This document shows, piece by piece, positions 7,758 through 14,991 of a DNA stretch of 47,703 nt. This stretch comes from Candidatus Enterococcus murrayae (GTDB taxonomy: Bacteria; Bacillota; Bacilli; Lactobacillales; Enterococcaceae), in assembly GCF_017315985.1 (NCBI RefSeq), contig NZ_JAFLVR010000073.1:1-47703 (forward strand), read 5' to 3'. A program made the translations under genes and the position numbers. The first letter of the stretch is position 1. Each line of letters begins with the position of its first letter. Below the pieces are notes generated by a model. The model was not told the DNA's origin, did not search any database, and saw nothing but the letters and a program-made list of their open reading frames with translations.

Positions 7758-8327
7758 TTAAAATAGCTTCAGCTCATTTAATGGCCAGAAACGCAGAATC
7801 ACTTTTCCTTGGATCAAGGATTTGTCAACGAAGCCGAAGATCCGGCTGTCTTTAGAGATCAATCGATTATCTCCTAAAACGAAATATTGATTTTTAGGGA
7901 CGGCCACATTGAAATCATCGGTGAAACTAGTCGCATTGGCTGCCTGCTCTTGAAACGCTTTGCTGTAGGAATACTCCTCGAAAAGCTTATCTTCTTTGAA
8001 CTTTTCTTTGAATTCATCGAGATAGGTCTCAGCATATTCTTTGCCGTTGATTGTTAGGACATTGTTCTTCATTTCTACGTGATCACCGGGCAAGCCGATG
8101 ATGCGTTTTACTACATAAATGCTTTGATTATCCGGCTCTTTAGTAGTGATGATGTCTTGTCTGTCTAAGTTGGATATTTTAGACGTAATCAGCCGCTGTT
8201 TGTCATGAAGGCTAGGATCCATCGAATGGCCTTCGACTTTTACTGGAGAAAAAACAAACATTCTAGCGAGAAAAATCAATGCTATGATTATGACTACCGG
8301 AAGCCATTCTTTTATTTTATTGCTCAT
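7758..8327 (-). CDS. lepB: Signal peptidase I (S26 family)
   Basis: The start is set at ATG 8327, with GAGGTG a few bases upstream; this gives 189 residues, normal for a Gram-positive type I signal peptidase. One N-terminal membrane anchor (about 8-27) is followed by the catalytic serine in GHSMDPSL (S35), the general-base lysine in VVKRIIGLPGD (K74), and the conserved box FVLGDNR...SKDSRIFGFV near the C-terminus. It cleaves signal peptides from exported proteins on the outer face of the membrane. It is a single-gene unit, ending at the 7648-7702 hairpin. Genomes of this type often carry several paralogues. Confidence 0.93.
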   Translation of the reverse strand: MSNKIKEWLPVVIIIALIFLARMFVFSPVKVEGHSMDPSLHDKQRLITSKISNLDRQDIITTKEPDNQSIYVVKRIIGLPGDHVEMKNNVLTINGKEYAETYLDEFKEKFKEDKLFEEYSYSKAFQEQAANATSFTDDFNVAVPKNQYFVLGDNRLISKDSRIFGFVDKSLIQGKVILRFWPLNELKLF

Positions 8328-8468
8328 AAGGTCACCTCGTTGGTAAATTTTATCATTCTTCAAAATAAAAAGCTCTTTTAAAACTCTCTTTTAGATTTGG
8401 GCTAGAGAAATCTTATGATTTATGGGAAACTTAGAACATAAAAATGAATGATGAGCAGGAGTAGAGCG

Positions 8469-9104
8469 ATGAAGAAAAATTATCCAGCATCACCGATTTT
8501 ACCAAAGAGTTTTACTGAAAATTTTTACTTAGAGGACGAAGCTGTGATTGAAGAGGTTCATGGTGTCGAGTTTGACTATAGCTACTTGAACTGTGAAAAT
8601 CTCGTGCTGCGGCGATCGATTTTAGAAAAAGTGACGATGCAGCGTACGAAGCTGATCCGCTTTGAAGCCAGCAATGTGGTCATTAAAAATTGTGATTTTT
8701 CCAATCTTGAATGGATCGGCGGCAGCTTCCATCAAGTGGTTTTCGAAAATTGCAAGCTGACAGGTTGTAATTTTGCGGAAAGCTATTTGCGGGATTGTCA
8801 ATTCAAGGATTGTCTTATTAGTTTTGGCTCCTTCAGCGCCACCAACTTGAAAAATGTGGCTTTTGAAAATTGTAAAATGACCGACAGCGAATTTTTTGAG
8901 GTCACCTGGAAGCATCTATTTTTGCTGAATAATGATTTGGACAATAGTAATTGGATGCGTACGAAATTGTCTGGTTTAGATTTTACCAGCAATCAATTTG
9001 GCAAAATTGCCTTTTCAATGGAGCAACTGAAGGGATTAAAGGTCGATTCATACCAAGCGCTGATCATCGCGGCTGGGTTAGGATTGGAGATTGTGGAGGA
9101 ATAA
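8469..9104 (+). CDS. Pentapeptide-repeat protein, Qnr-like
   Basis: ATG 8469 has AGGAG (8457-8461) 7 nt upstream, so it is preferred over the ATGs at 8448 and 8451. The 211-residue product is built of pentapeptide repeats A(D/N)LxX from about residue 30 to 175, for example CDFSN, CKLTG, CNFAE, CQFKD and SNWMR. It ends in a helical tail, MEQLKGLKVDSYQALIIAAGLGLEI, that resembles the dimerisation tail of Qnr proteins (in two pieces: MEQLKGLKVDSYQ then the LGLEI end). Length and tail match chromosomal Qnr-type proteins such as the E. faecalis one. Qnr proteins mimic B-DNA and shield gyrase and topoisomerase IV from fluoroquinolones. The native role and any resistance effect here are inference. 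Confidence 0.75.
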   Translation: MKKNYPASPILPKSFTENFYLEDEAVIEEVHGVEFDYSYLNCENLVLRRSILEKVTMQRTKLIRFEASNVVIKNCDFSNLEWIGGSFHQVVFENCKLTGCNFAESYLRDCQFKDCLISFGSFSATNLKNVAFENCKMTDSEFFEVTWKHLFLLNNDLDNSNWMRTKLSGLDFTSNQFGKIAFSMEQLKGLKVDSYQALIIAAGLGLEIVEE

Positions 9105-9800
9105 ATGAAAATAGAACAGAGGAAGATTCAGGGGATTCCTGTCATACGTTGGGGAGAACCGAGTAAAAAAATACTTTTAGCTTTTCATGGAGATCAATCT
9201 CATAAAGAGGATACCGTGATTCGGCTTTTAGCGGAAACGGCAACGAAGAAGGGGTATCAGGTTTGGAGCTTTGATTTACCGGAGCATGGGGAACGCAAAG
9301 AAGAGGACTATGAGCTGACTCCGCAAAATGTCGTTGCGGACGCGCAGCATCTCCTTTTTGAATTAGAAAAACAGGCAGAAAGTATTTCGTTATTTGGCTG
9401 CAGCATGGGGGCGTATTTTGGAATGCTGGCGTGTCAAAATAGGAAGATCGATCAAGGGTTCTTTTTGTCGCCAATTGTTGATATGCAGGAATTGATCGAA
9501 AATATGCTGCTTTGGTCGCAACGGACTCCAGCTGATCTGAAGCGGGAAAAGCGGATTGAAACGCCCGTAAAAATAGTAGAATGGGATTATTATTCCTATG
9601 TTGTTGAGCATCCAATCAAATGGGATATTCCGACAAATATTTTGTATGGCGGAAAAGACAACTTGACATCAAGAGCGACCATTGAAACATTTTCGGAGGC
9701 TGCTCAAAGCTTATTAACTGTCTTTGAGCCGGGAGAGCATTTCTTCCATACCGCTGAACAATTAGCTTTCTATCAGAAATGGTTGGAAGCAAATCTATAA
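9105..9800 (+). CDS. Alpha/beta hydrolase (serine hydrolase)
   Basis: The 231-residue protein has a complete alpha/beta-hydrolase triad: the nucleophile elbow GCSMG with S100, D185 in YGGKDNLTS and H212 in GEHFFHT. An oxyanion-type FHGD lies near residues 27-30 and DLPEHGER near 57-64. There is no signal peptide, so it acts in the cytoplasm. Substrate is unknown; the family includes esterases, thioesterases and lipases. The ATG follows the preceding stop with no gap and uses the GGAGGA inside the end of the pentapeptide-repeat gene, so the two are translationally coupled. Confidence 0.8.
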   Translation: MKIEQRKIQGIPVIRWGEPSKKILLAFHGDQSHKEDTVIRLLAETATKKGYQVWSFDLPEHGERKEEDYELTPQNVVADAQHLLFELEKQAESISLFGCSMGAYFGMLACQNRKIDQGFFLSPIVDMQELIENMLLWSQRTPADLKREKRIETPVKIVEWDYYSYVVEHPIKWDIPTNILYGGKDNLTSRATIETFSEAAQSLLTVFEPGEHFFHTAEQLAFYQKWLEANL

Positions 9801-9845
9801 AAGAACAGCCTGGCTAAATTTTTTTAGCCAGGCTGTTCTTTTATT
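9801..9845. terminator. Bidirectional intrinsic terminator
   Basis: Perfect 16-bp arms at 9801-9816 and 9825-9840, with A-rich sequence before and T-rich sequence after. It serves the hydrolase on the plus strand and the converging LPXTG protein gene on the minus strand. Confidence 0.9.
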
Positions 9846-12060
9846 TTATTCTTTTACGACTGAAAACAAGCAGAGCCGCTGCCAGAAGCAGCATGCTGGT
9901 GCCAGCGATCAGATACTTTGGAGTAATCGCTTCGCCGGTTTTCGGTAATTTTGCGGCCGCATTTTTTGTAGCGGTCGTTTGTCGCTTGGTGTTGATAGAG
10001 CCGCCTGCCGGTTTGACAGTGCCTTTGCTCGAATCAGTAATTCCACCTGTTGAATGTGTGTCCGTTGTCGTTGTAGCTGCTGTATCAACGCTGGACGAAG
10101 TAGTTCCCGAAGGCTCGCTTGTCTCAGTCGCTGGTGTCATTACAGGCTGATAGACATAGATAACCGTTTGTGCTTGATCGCTAAAGCTTCCTTTAGCATT
10201 TTTAGGAAGCTGTTTTTTATCTAAGGTATAGTTTTTGATTGTTGGCTGATATTCCTTGCCCGACACATCAAAAGCAGCTCCGATTTTACCAGTTAAGACT
10301 TTTTTTGCATGAATTTCTTTGCCCTTTGGATCAAGGTACTTGATCGTTACAGGTTTTGCTTCTTTTTCAGGATCGATCACGGTGACTGTAGCGGTCGCTT
10401 CAGCATGATCGCCTGTCCAGCTTCTATTAGGAACACGGTTATACGTATAAGTGATTTTATATTTCCCGACTTTGGTATTATCAACGCTTCCTTCGGTTTG
10501 AACATCATTGATCGTGATCGGCTGCCCATAAGGATCGGTTCCGCCGTCGAAGTTGTCCTCGAATTTCCACGCATCGTCAACGTAAATTGTGGAATCATGT
10601 GCATTTAGAATAGCTGAATTTCGTTTATAAACGTAAGTGACCGTTTGTGGATCAGCAGTTAATTCGCCAGTTGCATTGGAAGGCAATTGATCTTGATCCA
10701 GGGAGTAGCCAGGAATCGTCAACTGATAGTTTTCCGTGGTCGTATCATAAGGCTCTCCAACATTTCCTGTAATCGTTTGATTTTCACGAATTCGATCGCC
10801 GCTTTCATCTACATATTTAATTGTCAGCCCCGGTGAAGGAGTGGTGTGTTGAACAGTGAATTGGTGCAAATAGGTTCCAGCTGAGATAGCGTAAAAAGTA
10901 AATCCTTCCGGCTGATTGTATGTTCCAGCAGGATTATTCAAACGGGCGTTGTACTTAAACGTTTGTAATTGATCAAACTCTTCTTGTGTAACGCCAGAAA
11001 TAGTAACCCCTTCGTCTGTTATAGCTAAGCGGCTGCTGTCCAGCTGTACACCATTGAAATCAAAATATGTTTGACTAGCACTATTTGAAGTAGTGAATGG
11101 CGGTACATAGCCATCGAAGTTCGTCATGCGGTTTGGCATGATTGAAAACGGAATGTAGATCGTCTTTTTGTCTGCATCGTAATTCAATTGATCAGCATTG
11201 ATCGGTGTTGCAGCATCGCCTCGGCCAGTATTCTGACCGTATGCGGCAAGCTGTGTCAGTGCAGGCATTTGATTGATTGGTTTAAAATCAGTGATACCGC
11301 AAAATTGGACACGCAATTCCTTTAGTTTTGTCAAAGCAATTACAGGCTCAATAGTGGTAATGTTCATATTGGATTCGAAGGTTAAGGATTCCAAATTCGT
11401 CATTTTAGTGATTTTGTTATAAACGTTATTGGTCACGCTGCTCCCAGAAAGATTTAATTGAGTGAGTACCGGCCCGAAAATTGGAACATTTTGATCGGTG
11501 ACATTTGTTCCCATCAGGTAGACCTGCTTCAATTTTGGCAAGCTGGCTAACACGGAAAAATCATTGATTTGATTATTGGAATTCATGTAGAAATATTCCA
11601 AATTACCTGCCAGCTCTAACCCTTTTAAGCTAGCTAAGGCAGTGTCGGTATTTTGGATGAAGAGGCTGGTCAGCTTCGGCATATCTTCTTGGGTCAATGT
11701 ATCTTTTGTTTTCCCAATAGCTTTTGCGACGATTTGCTGCAGGACTGGATCAGGCATCCAAGTGTCTAAGCTGGCAGCGCGTGCTTCGACTGTGTTCGTT
11801 GTTGAACTTGTTTCAGCTGACGGAATAACCGTTGTACTTTCACTTGAAGCCGACGTGCTGGTTGACGGGACTGCTTCCGCTTCATTTGATGTTGAATGGA
11901 TACTGTTTACTGAACTAGCAGAGGGGATCGATTCAGAGCTAGTTGAAATAGTTGAATCGCTGTCATATGTATTTGTTTCAGCACTCCCTTTGAGAGGAAT
12001 ACCGACAACAGAGCCCAAAATGATAGAACTGATTGCGGATAAATATAAAGCCTTTTTCAC
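9841..12060 (-). CDS. Internalin-like LRR surface protein with MucBP repeats and LPXTG anchor
   Basis: The start is the GTG at 12060, with AAAGGAG 8 nt upstream. It encodes a 739-residue precursor beginning with a typical signal peptide (about 1-28). In order: a Ser/Thr-rich stretch (30-95), an internalin-type cap (MPDPVLQQIVAKAIG), several leucine-rich repeats (about 130-290), an Ig-like linker, a MucBP domain (starting LTIKYVDESGDRI), a bacterial Ig-like domain with IYVDDAWKFEDNFDGGTD, a second MucBP domain (VTIKYLDPKGKEI), a Thr-rich stalk, and LPKTG at 705-709 followed by a membrane helix and RKRIK. Sortase A should link it to peptidoglycan. The architecture is that of adhesins binding host or mucin glycans; the ligand is unknown. 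Confidence 0.92.
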   Translation of the reverse strand: MKKALYLSAISSIILGSVVGIPLKGSAETNTYDSDSTISTSSESIPSASSVNSIHSTSNEAEAVPSTSTSASSESTTVIPSAETSSTTNTVEARAASLDTWMPDPVLQQIVAKAIGKTKDTLTQEDMPKLTSLFIQNTDTALASLKGLELAGNLEYFYMNSNNQINDFSVLASLPKLKQVYLMGTNVTDQNVPIFGPVLTQLNLSGSSVTNNVYNKITKMTNLESLTFESNMNITTIEPVIALTKLKELRVQFCGITDFKPINQMPALTQLAAYGQNTGRGDAATPINADQLNYDADKKTIYIPFSIMPNRMTNFDGYVPPFTTSNSASQTYFDFNGVQLDSSRLAITDEGVTISGVTQEEFDQLQTFKYNARLNNPAGTYNQPEGFTFYAISAGTYLHQFTVQHTTPSPGLTIKYVDESGDRIRENQTITGNVGEPYDTTTENYQLTIPGYSLDQDQLPSNATGELTADPQTVTYVYKRNSAILNAHDSTIYVDDAWKFEDNFDGGTDPYGQPITINDVQTEGSVDNTKVGKYKITYTYNRVPNRSWTGDHAEATATVTVIDPEKEAKPVTIKYLDPKGKEIHAKKVLTGKIGAAFDVSGKEYQPTIKNYTLDKKQLPKNAKGSFSDQAQTVIYVYQPVMTPATETSEPSGTTSSSVDTAATTTTDTHSTGGITDSSKGTVKPAGGSINTKRQTTATKNAAAKLPKTGEAITPKYLIAGTSMLLLAAALLVFSRKRIK

Positions 12061-12364
12061 AAATATAACTCCTTTATAAGTAATTAGTAATGAATAAACA
12101 ATAAAGCAATTTTTATAAATAAACTGTTCAAGTTTTATGCGCTGATTTTCGTTATTTGAACAATTCATTTTATTGACGAAAAACGCCTAGTATTTTCCGA
12201 AAAAATTATCTAAGCAAAGAATTTAGCAGAAATGAATAGTAAAAAAGTAAATACTATTTTTTTACTTAATGTAAATATCATAAAAAGTTTGTTATTCCTA
12301 GTAAATTTTTAGTAAAGGATTTCATAAGCAAAGTTAAAGAAATTTGGGTTTTCTATAGAAATTT
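12061..12364. other. AT-rich intergenic region upstream of the surface protein gene
   Basis: About 300 bases with no convincing open reading frame. It must hold the minus-strand promoter of the LPXTG gene. A weak AT-only hairpin (GTAAAAAA with TTTTTTAC, about 12239-12265) is visible. I see no recognisable regulatory motif. Confidence 0.4.
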
Positions 12365-12393
12365 TTGCTATTTACTGACAAAAAACGTAGTAT
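12365..12393 (+). promoter_or_regulatory. Candidate promoter for the M-box transcript
   Basis: TTGCTA at 12365-12370 and TAGTAT at 12388-12393, 17 nt apart, each matching 4 of 6 consensus bases. Transcription would begin near 12400, about 20 nt before the riboswitch core. Confidence 0.4.
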
Positions 12394-12419
12394 TCTTTGT
12401 GAAAATAAATATAAGTAAA

Positions 12420-12575
12420 CTTGTTAGGTGAGGCTCCTAAACAAACATAGGCTATTGTGCAGAAACGTCGAAAGACGCCAATGTGTAAAATAGGAATTGT
12501 CGGATTAAGGCTTTTCATAAAATAGCTAAGAGTAATTCTTTACGTTGTTTAGTGCTAAAACTCAGACGATGAGAT
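12420..12575 (+). ncRNA. M-box (ykoK-type) magnesium riboswitch
   Basis: The leader carries the M-box core blocks in order: GTTAGGTGAGGCTCCTA (12423-12439), GTCGAAAGACGCCAATG (near 12467-12483), GAATTGTCGG with AAGGC, and AGTGCTAAAACTC with ACGATGAG at 12551-12573. CTATT at about 12452 can pair with AATAG near 12490, replacing the usual CTG/CAG pair and suggesting covariation. M-boxes fold on binding Mg2+ and then favour a terminator. Here a terminator follows directly and the next gene is a SEDS protein instead of the usual Mg2+ transporter. Confidence 0.88.
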
Positions 12576-12583
12576 TGATTGTG

Positions 12584-12636
12584 TGAGGCACCCAACTTGT
12601 TAGTTTTTTTGCTAACGATTGGTGTCTCTTTTTTAG
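12584..12636 (+). terminator. M-box expression-platform terminator
   Basis: GAGGCACCCAA...GTTAG (12585-12603) pairs with CTAAC...TTGGTGTCTC (12611-12629), with an internal mismatch region, and leads into six Ts. It lies 10 nt after the riboswitch core and 57 nt before the first SEDS gene. High Mg2+ is therefore predicted to stop transcription here. Confidence 0.8.
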
Positions 12637-12693
12637 GTTATTTGCTGTGGACTCTCTCGTCTCAAACAATTACTTGATGAAGGGGAGAGAGAT

Positions 12694-13842
12694 ATGATGA
12701 AAAGAAAAAAGATCGATTGGCCGTTGTTGCTGCCTTATTTAGGGGCAAGTCTAATCGGTCTTTTAATTGTTTTCAGCGCTAGTTCTTATCGATTGATGGC
12801 CGAAGGAGAAAATCCGCTAACGCTATTTAGTAAACAGGCCATTTTCATGGGTCTGAGCTGGCTGCTGATCGCAATTATTTATCATGTGAAATGCGCTGTT
12901 TTAGTGAAGGGTGGATTGGCAAAAAGCTTATTGGCGCTAGGATTGGTGAGTCTGCTGCTGGTAAAGATCAGCGGAGTCAGTATCAATGGCGCACAAAGAT
13001 GGGTTTCCTTATTGGGTATCCAGTTTCAGCCTTCTGAAGTAACGAATGTCGCGTTGATTCTTTATTTGGCCTATTTTTTCCGAGTGAAACGAACGAGGCG
13101 CGAATTACTGGTTCCCGGCGGACTGGTTTTACTCAGCGGTTTGTTGATCCTGCTTCAGCCAAAAGTGACAGGTGCGATTATTATTTGGGGGGTTGCTTTA
13201 GTGATCATCACGACTGCTCAATTGCCTTATCAGCTTTCACTTATCATTTTTTTGACGCTTATCGCAGGGATTGCACTGATAGGAGGAGTCATTCTTTTGC
13301 TGGGCAGTCATCATCTTTTACCGGAATTATTTGCCCATACCTATGATCGCGTTCGGCTAGTGAGAGATCCTTTTCTCGACCCCTACGGAAAAGGCTTTCA
13401 AATGAGCAATTCTTATTATGCTCTTTATAACGGCGGTTTCTTTGGCCGAGGTTTAGGGAACAGTATTACGAAAAAGGGCTATCTGCCAGTTGCAGAAACG
13501 GATTTTGTCTATTCGATTTTAGTCGAAGAACTAGGTGTGGTGGTCGGCTTAATTGTATTAGCGCTGCTTTTTTTGATCGCTCTTCGTTTATTTGTACTAG
13601 CAGCAAAGGAAACGAGCCAGCAGATCAGCTTGATTTATTTTGGTGTTGGAACACTATTACTGATTCAAACAAGTATTAATATTGCCAGTATTTTAGGACT
13701 GATTCCCATGACAGGCGTGCCGCTGCCATTTATCAGTTATGGAGGAACCAGCTATCTGATTCTCTCAGCGGCTCTAGGTATTTGTCTAAAATTTTCTTCG
13801 GAGGTCCGAACAAATGATGAAACGTTTGAGCAACGAATTTAA
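12694..13842 (+). CDS. FtsW/RodA/SpoVE (SEDS) family peptidoglycan polymerase, FtsW-like paralogue
   Basis: The 382-residue polytopic protein shows SEDS hallmarks: GAQRWVSLLGIQFQPSE at about 99-115, the long outer loop with YGKGFQMSNSYYALYNGGFFGRGLG, the presumed catalytic aspartate D270 in LPVAETDF, and the C-terminal TGVPLPFISYGGTS. SEDS proteins polymerise lipid II glycan strands, releasing undecaprenyl pyrophosphate, usually with a class B PBP partner; none is encoded nearby. AGGGGAGA precedes the ATG. It is the first gene behind the M-box, so its expression should rise when Mg2+ is low. It is probably an accessory copy beside the housekeeping ftsW and rodA. Confidence 0.88.
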   Translation: MMKRKKIDWPLLLPYLGASLIGLLIVFSASSYRLMAEGENPLTLFSKQAIFMGLSWLLIAIIYHVKCAVLVKGGLAKSLLALGLVSLLLVKISGVSINGAQRWVSLLGIQFQPSEVTNVALILYLAYFFRVKRTRRELLVPGGLVLLSGLLILLQPKVTGAIIIWGVALVIITTAQLPYQLSLIIFLTLIAGIALIGGVILLLGSHHLLPELFAHTYDRVRLVRDPFLDPYGKGFQMSNSYYALYNGGFFGRGLGNSITKKGYLPVAETDFVYSILVEELGVVVGLIVLALLFLIALRLFVLAAKETSQQISLIYFGVGTLLLIQTSINIASILGLIPMTGVPLPFISYGGTSYLILSAALGICLKFSSEVRTNDETFEQRI

Positions 13843-14953
13843 TTACTCTTTGTTTTTGCCGATCTTTTTATTCTATTTGATCAGTGTTGGTGTGCAGGCG
13901 ATGGCCGCTGATTTAGACGGAGCAGAGGTAAAAAAGGTAGTAGTCAGGCAGATTATTTTCTGCCTGCTTTCACTGCTGGCGATGGGGGTAGTCAGCAGGA
14001 TCAAAACGGCGCATCTATTACGATACGCGCCTGTTTTTTACATTTTATCATTAGGAATAATGCTCCTTTTGTATTGGTTTTATGATCCCGCGATGTACAC
14101 CGTAACGAATACAAAGCGTTGGTTGCGAATTGGCGGTTTTTCCTTTCAGCCATCAGAGCTGATGAAGCTGAGCTTTATACTTTTTATGGTTCGTCTAACA
14201 CTGATCAATGAGCGGAACTGCCAGCAGCGGACCATGAAAAGCGACCTGCATTATTTAGGCAAGATTGCCTTGTATAGTTTGCCGACATTCTTGTTGATGT
14301 TCATGCAGCGGGATTTTGGAACGAGTTTGGTTTTCATTGCTATTTTAGGTGCGCTGTTTGTTATTTCTGGAGTGCATTGGAAGATACTTGCTGCTATTAC
14401 AGGTGCGGGGGCCGCTCTAGGGAGCACATTATTGGTTTTAGTATTTAGTCAATGGGGGAATAGGCTGCTCTATTGGCTGCACTTTAAAACCTATCAATTG
14501 GATCGGGTACGCGCCTGGGCCGATCCGTTTCAATATCGGGATTCTATTGCGTATCAGCAGGTACAGAGTCTCTACGCGATTGGATCTGGCGGATTATTTG
14601 GGCGAAAGGCAGAGCAAGCTTCCGTATATGTGCCCGTCCGTGAATCGGACATGATCTTTACCGTAATTGGTGAGAGCTTTGGGTTTATCGGCGGAACCTT
14701 GGTGATTTTTCTGTACTTCTATTTGTTTTACCAAGTCCTGTCTGCGGCAATAAACACAAATAATAAAGCGAATCTCTATATTGCAGCAGCGTTTGTGTTT
14801 AGTCTGCTGTTTCAAATTTTTGAAAACATTGGTGCGGCAATTGGTATTTTACCGCTGACCGGAATTCCCTTACCGATACTAAGCCAAGGCGGTACTTCCT
14901 TGATCGTACTGGGCGTCGGCTTAGGGATTATGTTGGGGTTTAGTGAAAAATAG
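13814..14953 (+). CDS. FtsW/RodA (SEDS) family protein, second paralogue, RodA-like
   Basis: The 379-residue membrane protein has the SEDS motifs TKRWLRIGGFSFQPSE (about 100-115), RDFGTSLVF, QQVQSLYAIGSGGLFG (248-263), D279 in VPVRESDM, and LTGIPLPILSQGGTS near the C-terminus. The QS.YAIGSGGLFG form is RodA-like, so the two adjacent copies are not recent duplicates. The ATG lies 29 nt inside the upstream SEDS gene, behind its own GGAGG, indicating translational coupling. The aspartate is kept, so it may be an active glycosyltransferase; this is inferred from the family. Confidence 0.88.
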   Translation: MMKRLSNEFNYSLFLPIFLFYLISVGVQAMAADLDGAEVKKVVVRQIIFCLLSLLAMGVVSRIKTAHLLRYAPVFYILSLGIMLLLYWFYDPAMYTVTNTKRWLRIGGFSFQPSELMKLSFILFMVRLTLINERNCQQRTMKSDLHYLGKIALYSLPTFLLMFMQRDFGTSLVFIAILGALFVISGVHWKILAAITGAGAALGSTLLVLVFSQWGNRLLYWLHFKTYQLDRVRAWADPFQYRDSIAYQQVQSLYAIGSGGLFGRKAEQASVYVPVRESDMIFTVIGESFGFIGGTLVIFLYFYLFYQVLSAAINTNNKANLYIAAAFVFSLLFQIFENIGAAIGILPLTGIPLPILSQGGTSLIVLGVGLGIMLGFSEK

Positions 14954-14991
14954 ATCGTTAGCTGAAAAAGAACGGAGAATCAATAATCATT

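Noticed and set aside
9142-9615. 157-codon minus-strand frame inside the hydrolase gene
   Set aside because: It is antisense to a gene with a full catalytic triad, has no SD, and its composition is that of a shadow frame.
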